From: Clostridia bacterium
GTDB taxonomy: Bacteria > Bacillota > Clostridia > Christensenellales > Borkfalkiaceae
NCBI GenBank assembly: GCA_900770685.1
Contig: CAAGLC010000114.1
Coordinates: forward strand, 1-7,048
Direction: 5' to 3'
Length of the DNA stretch: 7,048 nt
Below are positions 1 to 5,701 of the stretch, one piece after another. The notes beneath the pieces were generated by a model. That model made no database searches and was not told the DNA's origin. It saw only the letters and a list, made by a program, of their open reading frames with translations. The translations under genes and the position numbers were made by a program. Position 1 is the stretch's first letter. Every line of letters begins with the position of its first letter.

Positions 1-345
1 ATTTAATAAGTCTGTATTCCCCTTTGCATACAAAACGAGCGGTGGAATATCGGTTTCCTTTAATCGATTAGGATATCCTTTCGAGTCGATTGTTACTGCT
101 TTAACTTCGTTCTTATTTAACGGTTCTAATACGTAGTCAAGGTAACTTTGGTTTGCAGAACTATACAGCGTATTATAATTATTTTCGCCTATAAATTCCG
201 TTATATATCCTTTGTTTTCCTTAATGAACTCTTTTATACTCGTTTTGTTATTTAGCCTTTTATAAAGTTCGGCTTTGTGTTTATATTCTAATCCGATAAA
301 ACTATCTAACCATAATAAACACAGTTCTTTTTGATTGTATTTCAT
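1..345 (-). CDS. dprA: DNA processing protein DprA, N-terminal part (3' end cut by window edge)
   Basis: The first 115 codons of a minus-strand frame, open to the window edge. DprA binds incoming single-stranded DNA in the cytoplasm and loads RecA on it during natural transformation; the family is also widespread in species not known to be competent. The clue is the segment at residues 90-114, GYPNRLKETDIPPLVLYAKG followed by NTDLL, which matches the conserved entry to the DprA Rossmann-like domain (YPxxL, then PPxVLYxKGN, then LL). Residues 1-80 are a poorly conserved, probably helical N-terminal region, as is usual in the family. The DNA-binding core (GxRxxS/T-type motif) lies outside the window. 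The ATG sits one base after the comM stop (TAG T ATG) with no clear ribosome binding site, so translation is probably coupled to comM. Location directly after comM is common and supports the call. Confidence 0.9.
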   Translation of the reverse strand, partial: MKYNQKELCLLWLDSFIGLEYKHKAELYKRLNNKTSIKEFIKENKGYITEFIGENNYNTLYSSANQSYLDYVLEPLNKNEVKAVTIDSKGYPNRLKETDIPPLVLYAKGNTDLLN

Positions 346-346
346 A

Positions 347-1858
347 CTACGAGTGTCTATAACTTATTGCTTCTAGTATATGCGATTCGTTAATCTCGTC
401 GCAAAGTTCCATATCTGCAATAGTTCTTGCTACTTTAATTATTCTACTCCTTGCTCTCGGCGATAAACGCAAACTGGAATAGGACGCTTCAAGCAGTTTT
501 TCACATTGTTCGCTTAAACGACAATATTTCTTTATATGTTTTTCACCCATATCGCTATTAGTCAATATACCGTCGTTAACAAACCTATGTTTTTGTATAA
601 GTCTAGTTCTATCCACCCTTTTTCTTACCGTTTGACTGGTTTCCCCTTCCTCTTTAGCCGTTAATTCGCTATATTTAACTTCGTCCACCATAACTTGAAT
701 ATCTATTCTATCTAAAAGTGGACCGGATATTTTTGCTTTATATCTCGTTATTTGAGACGGCGTGCAGTTACACTCCTTTTCGCTACTTCCTAAATTTCCG
801 CACGGGCAAGGATTCATACTTCCGCAAAGCATAAAGTTTGCAGGATACGTTACCGTTCCTTGCACTCTCGAAACGCTTATAACTCCATCTTCTAGCGGTT
901 GTCTTAGCGACTCTAAAGTCGCTCTAGAATATTCCGGCATTTCGTCTAAAAACAATACGCCGTTATGCGCTAAACTAATTTCTCCTGGCATTACGTTAGA
1001 GCCTCCCCCAACTAATGCCGGCGTGGTTGCCGTATGATGTGGCGACCTAAAAGGACGCTTGCTAACTATCCCGTCCGAAGTTTTTAGCACACCTGCTACC
1101 GAGTGAATTTTAGTGGTTTCGAGCGCTTCGACAAAAGTCATTGCCGGCATTATGGTTGGAATACACTTTGCAAGCATGGTTTTTCCCGTTCCCGGCGCTC
1201 CGACTAGCAATATATTATGTCCTCCCGAAACGGCAATTTCTAACGCTCTTTTTGCTGTCGCCTGTCCTTTTACGAAACTTAAATCGGAATCGTAAACGGT
1301 GCTGTCCGTTCCTACGGCGTATTCTTTGCACTCTAACTTCTCTTTAACGTTCAATCCTGAAAGATGATCGATAACTTCTTGAAGTGATTTCAACGCGTAA
1401 ACTTCCACACCGTAAACAAACGACGCTTCGTTAGAATTTTCGTATGGGATTATAAACTTAGTAAACCCTGCTTCTTTTGCCGTGATTAATATTGGTAGCA
1501 CACCGTTAATTTTTCTTAGCCTTCCGTCTAATGATAATTCGCCTAAAAAAACTATTCCGTCCGTCTCCGCGATTAACTGATTGCTGGCTTTTAATAACCC
1601 GATAGAAAGCGGAAGATCAAAAGCAGAACCCTCTTTCTTTATGTCCGCGGGAGCAAAATTTGCAGTTATCTTCTTCGTAGGGTACGTTCTTCCAGTGTTT
1701 TTTATTGCCGAACGAACTCTTTCTTTTGATTCTTTAACCGTTGCGTCTGGAAGACCGACGATTTCAAAAGACGGCAAACCGTTGTTTATATCTACTTCTA
1801 TCTCTACCGATTTACCTTCTAATCCGTACAATGCAAAACTGCTTATTTTTGCTATCAT
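347..1858 (-). CDS. comM: ComM/YifB family AAA+ ATPase (Mg-chelatase-like)
   Basis: Full-length 503-residue protein, the usual size for YifB/ComM. The N-terminal ~170 residues are the Lon-protease-like ChlI domain (GLPSFEIVGLPDATVKESKE at 27-46; FLGELSLDG at 104-112). An AAA+ ATPase domain follows, with Walker A GAPGTGKT at 220-227, RSPHHT at 271-276, Walker B VLFLDE at 301-306, and DRID at 383-386. A cysteine cluster (C345, C351, C353, C363, C365) is typical of the family, and a C-terminal lid domain carries LSPRARSRIIKVARTIAD at 465-482. In Vibrio, ComM is a hexameric helicase that promotes branch migration during integration of transforming DNA; the same role here is inferred from family and from the adjacent dprA. 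The start is supported by AGGGG at 1870-1866, 7 bases upstream of the ATG. A near-consensus promoter lies about 100 bases upstream. All key motifs are intact. Confidence 0.95.
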   Translation of the reverse strand: MIAKISSFALYGLEGKSVEIEVDINNGLPSFEIVGLPDATVKESKERVRSAIKNTGRTYPTKKITANFAPADIKKEGSAFDLPLSIGLLKASNQLIAETDGIVFLGELSLDGRLRKINGVLPILITAKEAGFTKFIIPYENSNEASFVYGVEVYALKSLQEVIDHLSGLNVKEKLECKEYAVGTDSTVYDSDLSFVKGQATAKRALEIAVSGGHNILLVGAPGTGKTMLAKCIPTIMPAMTFVEALETTKIHSVAGVLKTSDGIVSKRPFRSPHHTATTPALVGGGSNVMPGEISLAHNGVLFLDEMPEYSRATLESLRQPLEDGVISVSRVQGTVTYPANFMLCGSMNPCPCGNLGSSEKECNCTPSQITRYKAKISGPLLDRIDIQVMVDEVKYSELTAKEEGETSQTVRKRVDRTRLIQKHRFVNDGILTNSDMGEKHIKKYCRLSEQCEKLLEASYSSLRLSPRARSRIIKVARTIADMELCDEINESHILEAISYRHS

Positions 1859-1920
1859 TTGCTTTCCCCTTTATCTTCTGGATTATCGCTCTTTTGCCCT
1901 ATCTTTCCGAAAACAACCAT
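1855..1920 (-). CDS. possible 21-codon leader ORF upstream of comM
   Basis: A short frame, ATG at 1920-1918, encodes 21 residues beginning MVVFGKIGQK and ending EDKGESK. Its TGA stop overlaps the comM ATG as ATGA, the arrangement typical of translationally coupled genes. The comM ribosome binding site lies inside it. Its own ribosome binding site is weak (GAG about 6 bases before the ATG). An in-frame TAG two codons before the ATG fixes the upstream limit. It would begin roughly 30 bases after the start point predicted from the comM promoter. I recognise no homologue, and a frame this short may be chance; the overlap is the only real argument for it. Confidence 0.25.
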   Translation of the reverse strand: MVVFGKIGQKSDNPEDKGESK

Positions 1921-1945
1921 ACTACTCTATTATAATATAATATAT

Positions 1946-1973
1946 TATTAATTTATATTATATATTAATTTAT
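1946..1973. repeat. 11-bp direct repeat flanking the comM -10 box
   Basis: The plus-strand word tattaatttat occurs at 1946-1956 and again at 1963-1973, exactly flanking the 6-base -10 element at 1957-1962. The two copies start 17 bases apart. The surroundings are almost pure A/T, so chance is a real alternative to an operator. Confidence 0.45.
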
Positions 1974-1985
1974 TAGAAATGTAAA
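1957..1985 (-). promoter_or_regulatory. sigma-A type promoter for comM-dprA
   Basis: Minus-strand -35 TTTACA at 1985-1980 (5 of 6 to TTGACA), a 17-base spacer, and a perfect -10 TATAAT at 1962-1957. Predicted start near 1950, giving a leader of roughly 90 bases before comM. The promoter begins just past the U-tract of the rplS terminator, so comM-dprA should be transcribed independently of the ribosomal cluster. A second TATAAT at 1934-1929 has no good -35. Confidence 0.7.
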
Positions 1986-1999
1986 CCTATTTTTAAGTC

Positions 2000-2034
2000 A
2001 AAAAAAGAACTTGCCGTTATTTTGGCAAGTTCTT
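2000..2034 (-). terminator. intrinsic terminator of rplS
   Basis: Perfect 11-bp inverted repeat: arms aagaacttgcc at 2005-2015 and ggcaagttctt at 2024-2034, with an 8-base loop. On the minus strand the stem is followed by a run of T (complement of the A's at 2000-2004, continuing two in the stem). It lies 7 bases after the rplS stop codon. No T-run follows on the plus strand, so it acts only in the rplS direction. It separates the ribosomal cluster from comM-dprA. Confidence 0.93.
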
Positions 2035-2041
2035 AAACTCA

Positions 2042-2389
2042 CTATCTTGCAATTTCTTTTACTTTTGCAGCCTTTCCAGTTCTCTCTCTCAAATAATAAA
2101 GTTTTGCGCGACGTACTTTACCTCTTCTTACTACTTGTATGTCTGCAACCTTTGGCGAGTGAATCGGGAAGGTCTTTTCTACGCCTACACCGAAAGACAT
2201 TCTTCTTACGGTAAAGGTTTCAGAAATTCCACCGTGTTTCTTTGCGATTACTATACCCTCGAAGGCTTGTAATCTTTCTCTTTCACCTTCGATAACCTTT
2301 ATCATAACCTTTACGGTGTCACCTACTGAGAATTCAGGAATCGAAGTTTTTAAGTTTTCTTGGTTAATTGCATCTATTATGCTACTCAT
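2042..2389 (-). CDS. rplS: 50S ribosomal protein L19
   Basis: 115 residues, the normal L19 length. L19 sits at the interface between the 30S and 50S subunits and contributes to an intersubunit bridge. Diagnostic segments are FSVGDTVKVMIKVIEGERER (20-39), LQAFEGIVIAKK (40-51), ETFTVRRMSFGVGVEKTFPIHSP (56-78) and the basic tail RRGKVRRAKLYYLRERTGKAAKVKE, all close to the family consensus. The ATG has GGAGG at 2403-2399, 9 bases upstream. In Bacillus subtilis rplS lies between trmD and rbgA; here it follows yraN after a 99-base gap that contains a candidate promoter and leader hairpin, and it is followed by a strong terminator. It therefore looks like a monocistronic unit that may also receive read-through from the upstream genes. 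Confidence 0.98.
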   Translation of the reverse strand: MSSIIDAINQENLKTSIPEFSVGDTVKVMIKVIEGERERLQAFEGIVIAKKHGGISETFTVRRMSFGVGVEKTFPIHSPKVADIQVVRRGKVRRAKLYYLRERTGKAAKVKEIAR

Positions 2390-2411
2390 TTGCTTATACC
2401 TCCATTTTACT

Positions 2412-2442
2412 AAACGTTCGTTGATTTACAAGAGGAACGTCC
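2412..2442 (-). promoter_or_regulatory. possible L19 leader hairpin in rplS 5' UTR
   Basis: Inverted arms acgttc (2414-2419) and gaacgt (2435-2440) form 6 bp, extended on the minus strand by two G-U pairs to 2412 and 2442, enclosing a 15-base loop. It lies between the predicted start of transcription (about 2448) and the ribosome binding site. L19 autoregulatory leaders are described in Firmicutes; a match to that family is not established here, only the position and fold. Confidence 0.35.
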
Positions 2443-2454
2443 GAAGCGACTATT

Positions 2455-2483
2455 ATAATAACATATTTTTTTGTTTTTAGCAA
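2455..2483 (-). promoter_or_regulatory. candidate promoter for rplS
   Basis: Minus-strand TTGCTA at 2483-2478 (4 of 6 to TTGACA), a 17-base spacer, and TATTAT at 2460-2455 (5 of 6), preceded by TG at 2463-2462 as in an extended -10. An overlapping perfect TATAAT at 2457-2452 lacks a -35. The promoter begins 6 bases after the yraN stop codon, and a start near 2448 would leave a 5' leader of about 59 bases. Confidence 0.5.
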
Positions 2484-2488
2484 CTAAT

Positions 2489-2854
2489 TTAACGCGAAAA
2501 TGCGTCTTTAATTAAATTTATTTTTCCGTCTAAAATTTCTATAACGTCAAATCTGCATTGACAGTCTTGTTCATCCTTTAGAATTAAATACTGTTCAGCA
2601 ACCTTATAGTATTTTTCTATTTTTTTTGCATTTACTGCTTCGGACGGTGTTCCAAAAGTGCTTTTACTTCTCGTTTTCACTTCACAAAAACACAAAACGT
2701 CGTTATCCTTTGCAATCAAGTCTATTTCTCCAATCTTAGTAGAAAAATTTCTTTCTAAAATGATATATCCGTTCTCTTTTAGATATTTTTCGGCTTGTCG
2801 CTCTCCGTTTCTACCCAAAAGTTTTTTATAAAAGTTCTTCTGTGTATCTTGCAA
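2489..2854 (-). CDS. yraN: YraN family (UPF0102) nuclease-like protein
   Basis: 121 residues, normal for the family. YraN proteins have a Holliday-junction-resolvase-like PD-(D/E)XK fold; their cellular role is not firmly known. The sequence shows LGRNGERQAEKYLKENGYIILERNF (13-37), then the active-site-type pattern GEIDLIA at 42-48 with D45 and CEVKTRS at 57-63 with E58 and K60. The start is TTG at 2854-2852, chosen because AAAGGAG at 2869-2863 is 8 bases upstream. There is no in-frame ATG between it and the conserved region, and a later TTG at residue 13 has no ribosome binding site. The start lies 76 bases inside the 3' end of rnhB, so the two are probably translated as neighbours on one mRNA. 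The pairing of rnhB with yraN is common in bacteria. Confidence 0.92.
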   Translation of the reverse strand: MQDTQKNFYKKLLGRNGERQAEKYLKENGYIILERNFSTKIGEIDLIAKDNDVLCFCEVKTRSKSTFGTPSEAVNAKKIEKYYKVAEQYLILKDEQDCQCRFDVIEILDGKINLIKDAFSR

Positions 2855-3402
2855 GGCCCTATCTCCTTTATTTTATCGATATGCGCTTTAGTTCCGTAAC
2901 CTTTATGTTTTTCAAACCCGTATTCGCTATAATCTTTAGCGTACTCCTTCATTAAATTATCACGGTAAACTTTTGCAACTATTGACGCGCACCCTATCGT
3001 GTAACTACGTTGGTCGCCTTTAACCACGTATTGAGCGTTGATTTTTAACCCTATATCGTTTCCGTCAACGAGAGTTATATCGGGCTTAACATTTAGCCCT
3101 TCGACAGCCTCGGTCATACACTTTTTTACTGCCTCTAAAATGTTTATTCGGTCGATTTCTTCTTCTGAAATCTCCTTAATACAATAGGCGACGGCTTTCT
3201 CCTTTATAATCTCTGAAAGCCTTTCTCTTTTCTTTTCCGAAAGTTTTTTACTATCGTCAACGCCTTCGATAATTTCTTCTGGCATTATGATAGCACAGCA
3301 TACTACTGGGCCTGCTAAAGGACCTCTTCCCACTTCGTCTACGCCCGCTACATATCTATATCCTTTTTCTTTCAGTTGTTTTTCTAACTCTAATTTATCC
3401 AT
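2779..3402 (-). CDS. rnhB: ribonuclease HII
   Basis: 207 residues. RNase HII cuts RNA embedded in DNA, including single misincorporated ribonucleotides, and starts their repair. The catalytic acidic residues are present: D22 and E23 in VAGVDEVGRGPLAGPVV (18-34), D113 in LVDGN, and D148 in VAKVYRDNLM (142-151). GVDDSKKLSEKKRE (47-60), GCASIVAK (137-144), the KHKGYGTKAH segment (165-174) and HRRTF (187-191) also match the family. I take the ATG at 3402, which overlaps the rbgA stop as TAATG and has no ribosome binding site of its own, so reinitiation after rbgA is likely. An upstream in-frame TTG at 3465 would add 21 non-conserved basic residues inside rbgA and is rejected. The last 16 residues after HRRTF are non-conserved and overlap the start of yraN. 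Confidence 0.96.
   Translation of the reverse strand: MDKLELEKQLKEKGYRYVAGVDEVGRGPLAGPVVCCAIIMPEEIIEGVDDSKKLSEKKRERLSEIIKEKAVAYCIKEISEEEIDRINILEAVKKCMTEAVEGLNVKPDITLVDGNDIGLKINAQYVVKGDQRSYTIGCASIVAKVYRDNLMKEYAKDYSEYGFEKHKGYGTKAHIDKIKEIGPCKIHRRTFIKNFWVETESDKPKNI
2863..2869 (-). promoter_or_regulatory. ribosome binding site deciding the yraN TTG start
   Basis: Minus-strand AAAGGAG followed by an 8-base spacer and TTG at 2854. It is embedded in the last codons of rnhB. It is the main evidence that yraN starts with TTG inside rnhB. Confidence 0.8.
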
Positions 3403-4235
3403 TAATCGAAAATGATTTTTCCTATTCTTCCCTTTCTTAAATCGTCGATTACGGCAACGCAACAACGGTCGTAATCCATTTCGTTTCCTTTACGAATAAA
3501 TCCTCTTCTTAAGCAGATTGCGTCTAATATTTCTATCGTTGTCAATTGTAAATTTTCTAAGCCGTATTTTTGCTTTAATAACTCAGGATATTTATCCTTT
3601 AATTCTTCAATCAACTCGTACGCTAAATCGTTAAAATCTAAGTTAGCATCGTTCATACATCCGATATACGCTAGTCTTTTTGCTAAAGTTTGATTTTCAA
3701 ACGCCGGTGGCATTGTTCCCGGGGTGTCTAAAAACTCTAAGTCTTTTATTCTTACCCATTGTTTGCCCTTAGTTACACCGGCTTTATTACCGGTTACCGT
3801 TTTCTTGCCACCGCATATCGCGTTTATAATAGTGGATTTTCCCGTGTTGGGAATTCCGGTTACCATTATTCTTACCGGTCTATTAATACCGCGCCTAACG
3901 TTCCTTTCCACCTTATCCTTAAGCAACTCGAAAATTTTATCGTACAATAAATCTACCGTTCGTTTATCCATTGCGCTAACTGAAACGGCGGTCTTACCCT
4001 CTTTTTCAAACTCTTTAACCACTCTACTCGCATCTTGCGGGGTGATTAAATCGCTCTTATTTATAACGTATAAAATTTTCTTCCCCTCGAACATCTTAGA
4101 AAGTTTATTGTTTATCGACGCTTTAGGTGCTCTCGCATCTAGAACCATCATAACTCCGTCAACCGCCTTTAAATTCTCTTCCATCATTCTAACGGCAGCC
4201 GTCATATGCCCTGGGAACCATTGTAAATGTTGCAT
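3402..4235 (-). CDS. rbgA: ribosome biogenesis GTPase RbgA (YlqF)
   Basis: 277 residues, close to the roughly 280 of Bacillus subtilis RbgA. It is a circularly permuted GTPase that acts late in 50S assembly. The motif order shows the permutation: G4 NKSD at 59-62, G5 SAM at 87-89, then G1 GIPNTGKS at 127-134, G2 region GVTKGKQW at 153-160, and G3 DTPG at 170-173. The N-terminal WFPGHM at 6-11 is a family signature, and the C-terminal ~90 residues (about 188-277) are the helical RNA-binding-like domain. The ATG follows the trmD stop after one base and has GAGG at 4245-4242, 6 bases upstream, within the end of trmD. The 3' end overlaps rnhB by one base (TAATG). No missing motifs. Confidence 0.97.
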   Translation of the reverse strand: MQHLQWFPGHMTAAVRMMEENLKAVDGVMMVLDARAPKASINNKLSKMFEGKKILYVINKSDLITPQDASRVVKEFEKEGKTAVSVSAMDKRTVDLLYDKIFELLKDKVERNVRRGINRPVRIMVTGIPNTGKSTIINAICGGKKTVTGNKAGVTKGKQWVRIKDLEFLDTPGTMPPAFENQTLAKRLAYIGCMNDANLDFNDLAYELIEELKDKYPELLKQKYGLENLQLTTIEILDAICLRRGFIRKGNEMDYDRCCVAVIDDLRKGRIGKIIFD

Positions 4236-4236
4236 T

Positions 4237-4905
4237 TTATTCCTCTATTAGTTCAGGTCTATTTCGCTTGGTAATTTCTATCGATTTTTCCATTCTCCAC
4301 TTATCGATTTCAGCGTGATTTCCGTTCACTAAAACCTTTGGCACGCTCATACCCTCAAACTCTTGGGGACGGGTGTACTGTGGATATTCAAGTAACCCTG
4401 AAGAAAAACTTTCTTGCTTGAGCGATTCGCCCTTTATTACCCCGTCAATGTATCTACTAACTGCGTCAGCCACAGCCATTGCAGGTATTTCACCGCCCGT
4501 TAACACGTAATCTCCAACCGATAACTCTTCGTCTATATATTTATCGATTATTCTTTGATCCACGCCCTCGTAATGTCCGCAGAGCAATAAAAGGTTTTGC
4601 TTTTTCGCATACTCTAACACTATCTTTTGATTAAACACTCTACCCCTTGGTGATAAAAACACTCTATGGGCTTGGTGGTCAGGGTCTATTGCCTTAATCG
4701 CATCTGCAATTGGTTGTGGCATCATAACCATACCCGCGCCACCTCCGAACGGCGTATCGTCGCATTTTTTGTGCTTGTCTAACGTGTACTCTCTTATATC
4801 GTGTACTTTGATGTCTATTTTATTATTCTTTACCGCTCTACCAACTATACTCGTATATAACGGCACGAACATTTCCGGAAATAGCGTTAGTATATCAATC
4901 TTCAT
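4237..4905 (-). CDS. trmD: tRNA (guanine-37-N1)-methyltransferase TrmD
   Basis: 222 residues. TrmD uses S-adenosylmethionine to make m1G37 in tRNAs with G at position 36, preventing +1 frameshifting; it is a knotted SPOUT-family homodimer. Visible signatures are LFPEMF (8-13), DDTPFGGGAGMVMMPQP (49-65), LLCGHYEGVDQR (107-118), SVGDYVLTGGEIPAM (129-143), R151 (equivalent to E. coli R154), LLEYPQYTRP (171-180) and GNHAEIDKWR (195-204). It is shorter than E. coli TrmD (255) because the C-terminal tail ends just after RPELIEE. The position matching the E. coli catalytic D169 is E165 here (QESF in place of EDSF), a conservative change. The ATG overlaps the rimM end by 11 bases and has GAGG at 4918-4915, 9 bases upstream. 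Gene order rimM-trmD is the usual one. Confidence 0.97.
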   Translation of the reverse strand: MKIDILTLFPEMFVPLYTSIVGRAVKNNKIDIKVHDIREYTLDKHKKCDDTPFGGGAGMVMMPQPIADAIKAIDPDHQAHRVFLSPRGRVFNQKIVLEYAKKQNLLLLCGHYEGVDQRIIDKYIDEELSVGDYVLTGGEIPAMAVADAVSRYIDGVIKGESLKQESFSSGLLEYPQYTRPQEFEGMSVPKVLVNGNHAEIDKWRMEKSIEITKRNRPELIEE

Positions 4906-5404
4906 AACAGCACACCTCTAGATATCTTTTTTTGTTGAGTTTCGCCGTCTTTTCACTAACGTTAACTTCCATAACTACGTCCTTCAAAAATGGAAATCTA
5001 ACGATTTTATTGCTAACGGTTTTTACCGTTATAACGTCCGTTCTAGCGCTAAAAACGTCTATTATTTCGCCAAGTTCCTTTTGGTCTTCAAAATAAACGC
5101 GACATCCTATTACGTCTGCAATAAAATATCTGCCTTCTTCAAGACTAACCGCGTCTTCCCTATTGATTTCTAAATATTTACCACGCAAAAGTTCGGCGTT
5201 ATTCCTATCGTCAACGCCTAAAAGCGCCAAGATAATGAAATTACCGCTTATCTTTGCGCTTGCAACTTTATACACGGTTTGCTCGACCGTTACTTTTTTT
5301 AAGGCTTTAAACCTATCTACGTCGTCCGTTAACGGTTGTACTTTTAGTTCGCCTTTTATTCCTTGTGGCTTTAATATAAGCCCGACCTTTAATTTTTCTA
5401 ACAT
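4895..5404 (-). CDS. rimM: ribosome maturation factor RimM
   Basis: 169 residues, the usual length. RimM binds S19 and assists maturation of the 30S head and processing of 16S rRNA. The N-terminal beta-barrel domain shows VGLILKPQGIKGELKVQPLTDDVDRF (7-32), a strong family signature; the C-terminal PRC-barrel domain begins near 95 (ADVIGCRVY at 96-104) and continues through LGEIIDVFSARTDVITVKT (111-129). The usual small-residue N-D-V turn of the PRC barrel reads TDV here. The ATG at 5404 fits the family N-terminus but has no recognisable ribosome binding site; the preceding 29 bases after khpA hold the second arm of a hairpin and a T-run. It overlaps trmD by 11 bases at its 3' end. Confidence 0.95.
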   Translation of the reverse strand: MLEKLKVGLILKPQGIKGELKVQPLTDDVDRFKALKKVTVEQTVYKVASAKISGNFIILALLGVDDRNNAELLRGKYLEINREDAVSLEEGRYFIADVIGCRVYFEDQKELGEIIDVFSARTDVITVKTVSNKIVRFPFLKDVVMEVNVSEKTAKLNKKRYLEVCCYED

Positions 5405-5419
5405 TTTTTCGCTAATAGG

Positions 5420-5444
5420 AAAAACGGGAAAATTTAATTTTCCC
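5420..5444 (-). terminator. terminator-like hairpin at the khpA stop codon
   Basis: Arms gggaaaat (5426-5433) and attttccc (5437-5444) form a perfect 8-bp stem with a 3-base loop; on the minus strand the loop is the khpA TAA stop codon, and a G plus five T's follow. Only three pairs are G-C, so it is weaker than the rplS terminator. Because rimM and trmD continue downstream, it would at most attenuate transcription or act as an mRNA processing or stability element. Confidence 0.4.
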
Positions 5445-5676
5445 CGCGTTCCTTTATTTCAATAACGTATTTCTTGTTTTCTTTTTGCGAACCAGCACGA
5501 ACGAGTGTTCTGAGCGCTTTTGCTATTTTGCCTTGACGCCCTATTACCTTACCCATATCGTCTGCTTCTAACGTTACGGTTACCGTGACCTCTTTGCCGT
5601 TCTCCACTACGTCGTACCCTACGAGTTCGGGCTTTTCGGCAAAACTATTAACCACGAATTTTATAAGTTCTATCAT
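5434..5676 (-). CDS. khpA: KH-domain RNA-binding protein KhpA
   Basis: 80 residues, one KH domain and little else, normal for KhpA (YlqC). In streptococci and other Firmicutes KhpA pairs with KhpB (Jag/EloR) to bind RNA and influence cell elongation and division; this partner is not in the window. The KH signature is GKVIGRQGKIAKALRTLVR at 42-60, with the GXXG loop GRQG at 46-49. The N-terminal LIKFVVNSFAEKPELV is also typical. The ATG has AGGAG at 5690-5686, 9 bases upstream. Location between rpsP and rimM is the conserved place for this gene. Its stop codon forms the loop of a terminator-like hairpin. Confidence 0.95.
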   Translation of the reverse strand: MIELIKFVVNSFAEKPELVGYDVVENGKEVTVTVTLEADDMGKVIGRQGKIAKALRTLVRAGSQKENKKYVIEIKERGEN

Positions 5677-5701
5677 CTGACCCTACTCCTAAAAATCTGT
5701 A

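Noticed and set aside
1929..1934. A second TATAAT as the main comM promoter
   Set aside because: The hexamer 17 bases upstream matches the -35 consensus poorly, whereas the TATAAT at 1962-1957 has a well-placed TTTACA.
762..1940. Several plus-strand open frames opposite comM
   Set aside because: All are antisense shadows of comM, with no ribosome binding sites or recognisable motifs.
1921..1975. Origin-like or inverted-repeat element in the A/T-rich stretch before comM
   Set aside because: No DnaA boxes or ordered iterons are seen; the A/T-richness is explained by the promoter.
3403..3465. Upstream TTG start extending rnhB by 21 residues
   Set aside because: The extra residues are basic, non-conserved and lie in rbgA coding sequence, while the ATG at 3402 forms a TAATG junction and gives a normal family N-terminus.
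3724..4251. A 175-codon open frame on the plus strand opposite rbgA
   Set aside because: It is antisense to a clearly conserved gene with intact GTPase motifs; its translation shows no recognisable domain and it has no plausible promoter or separate context.
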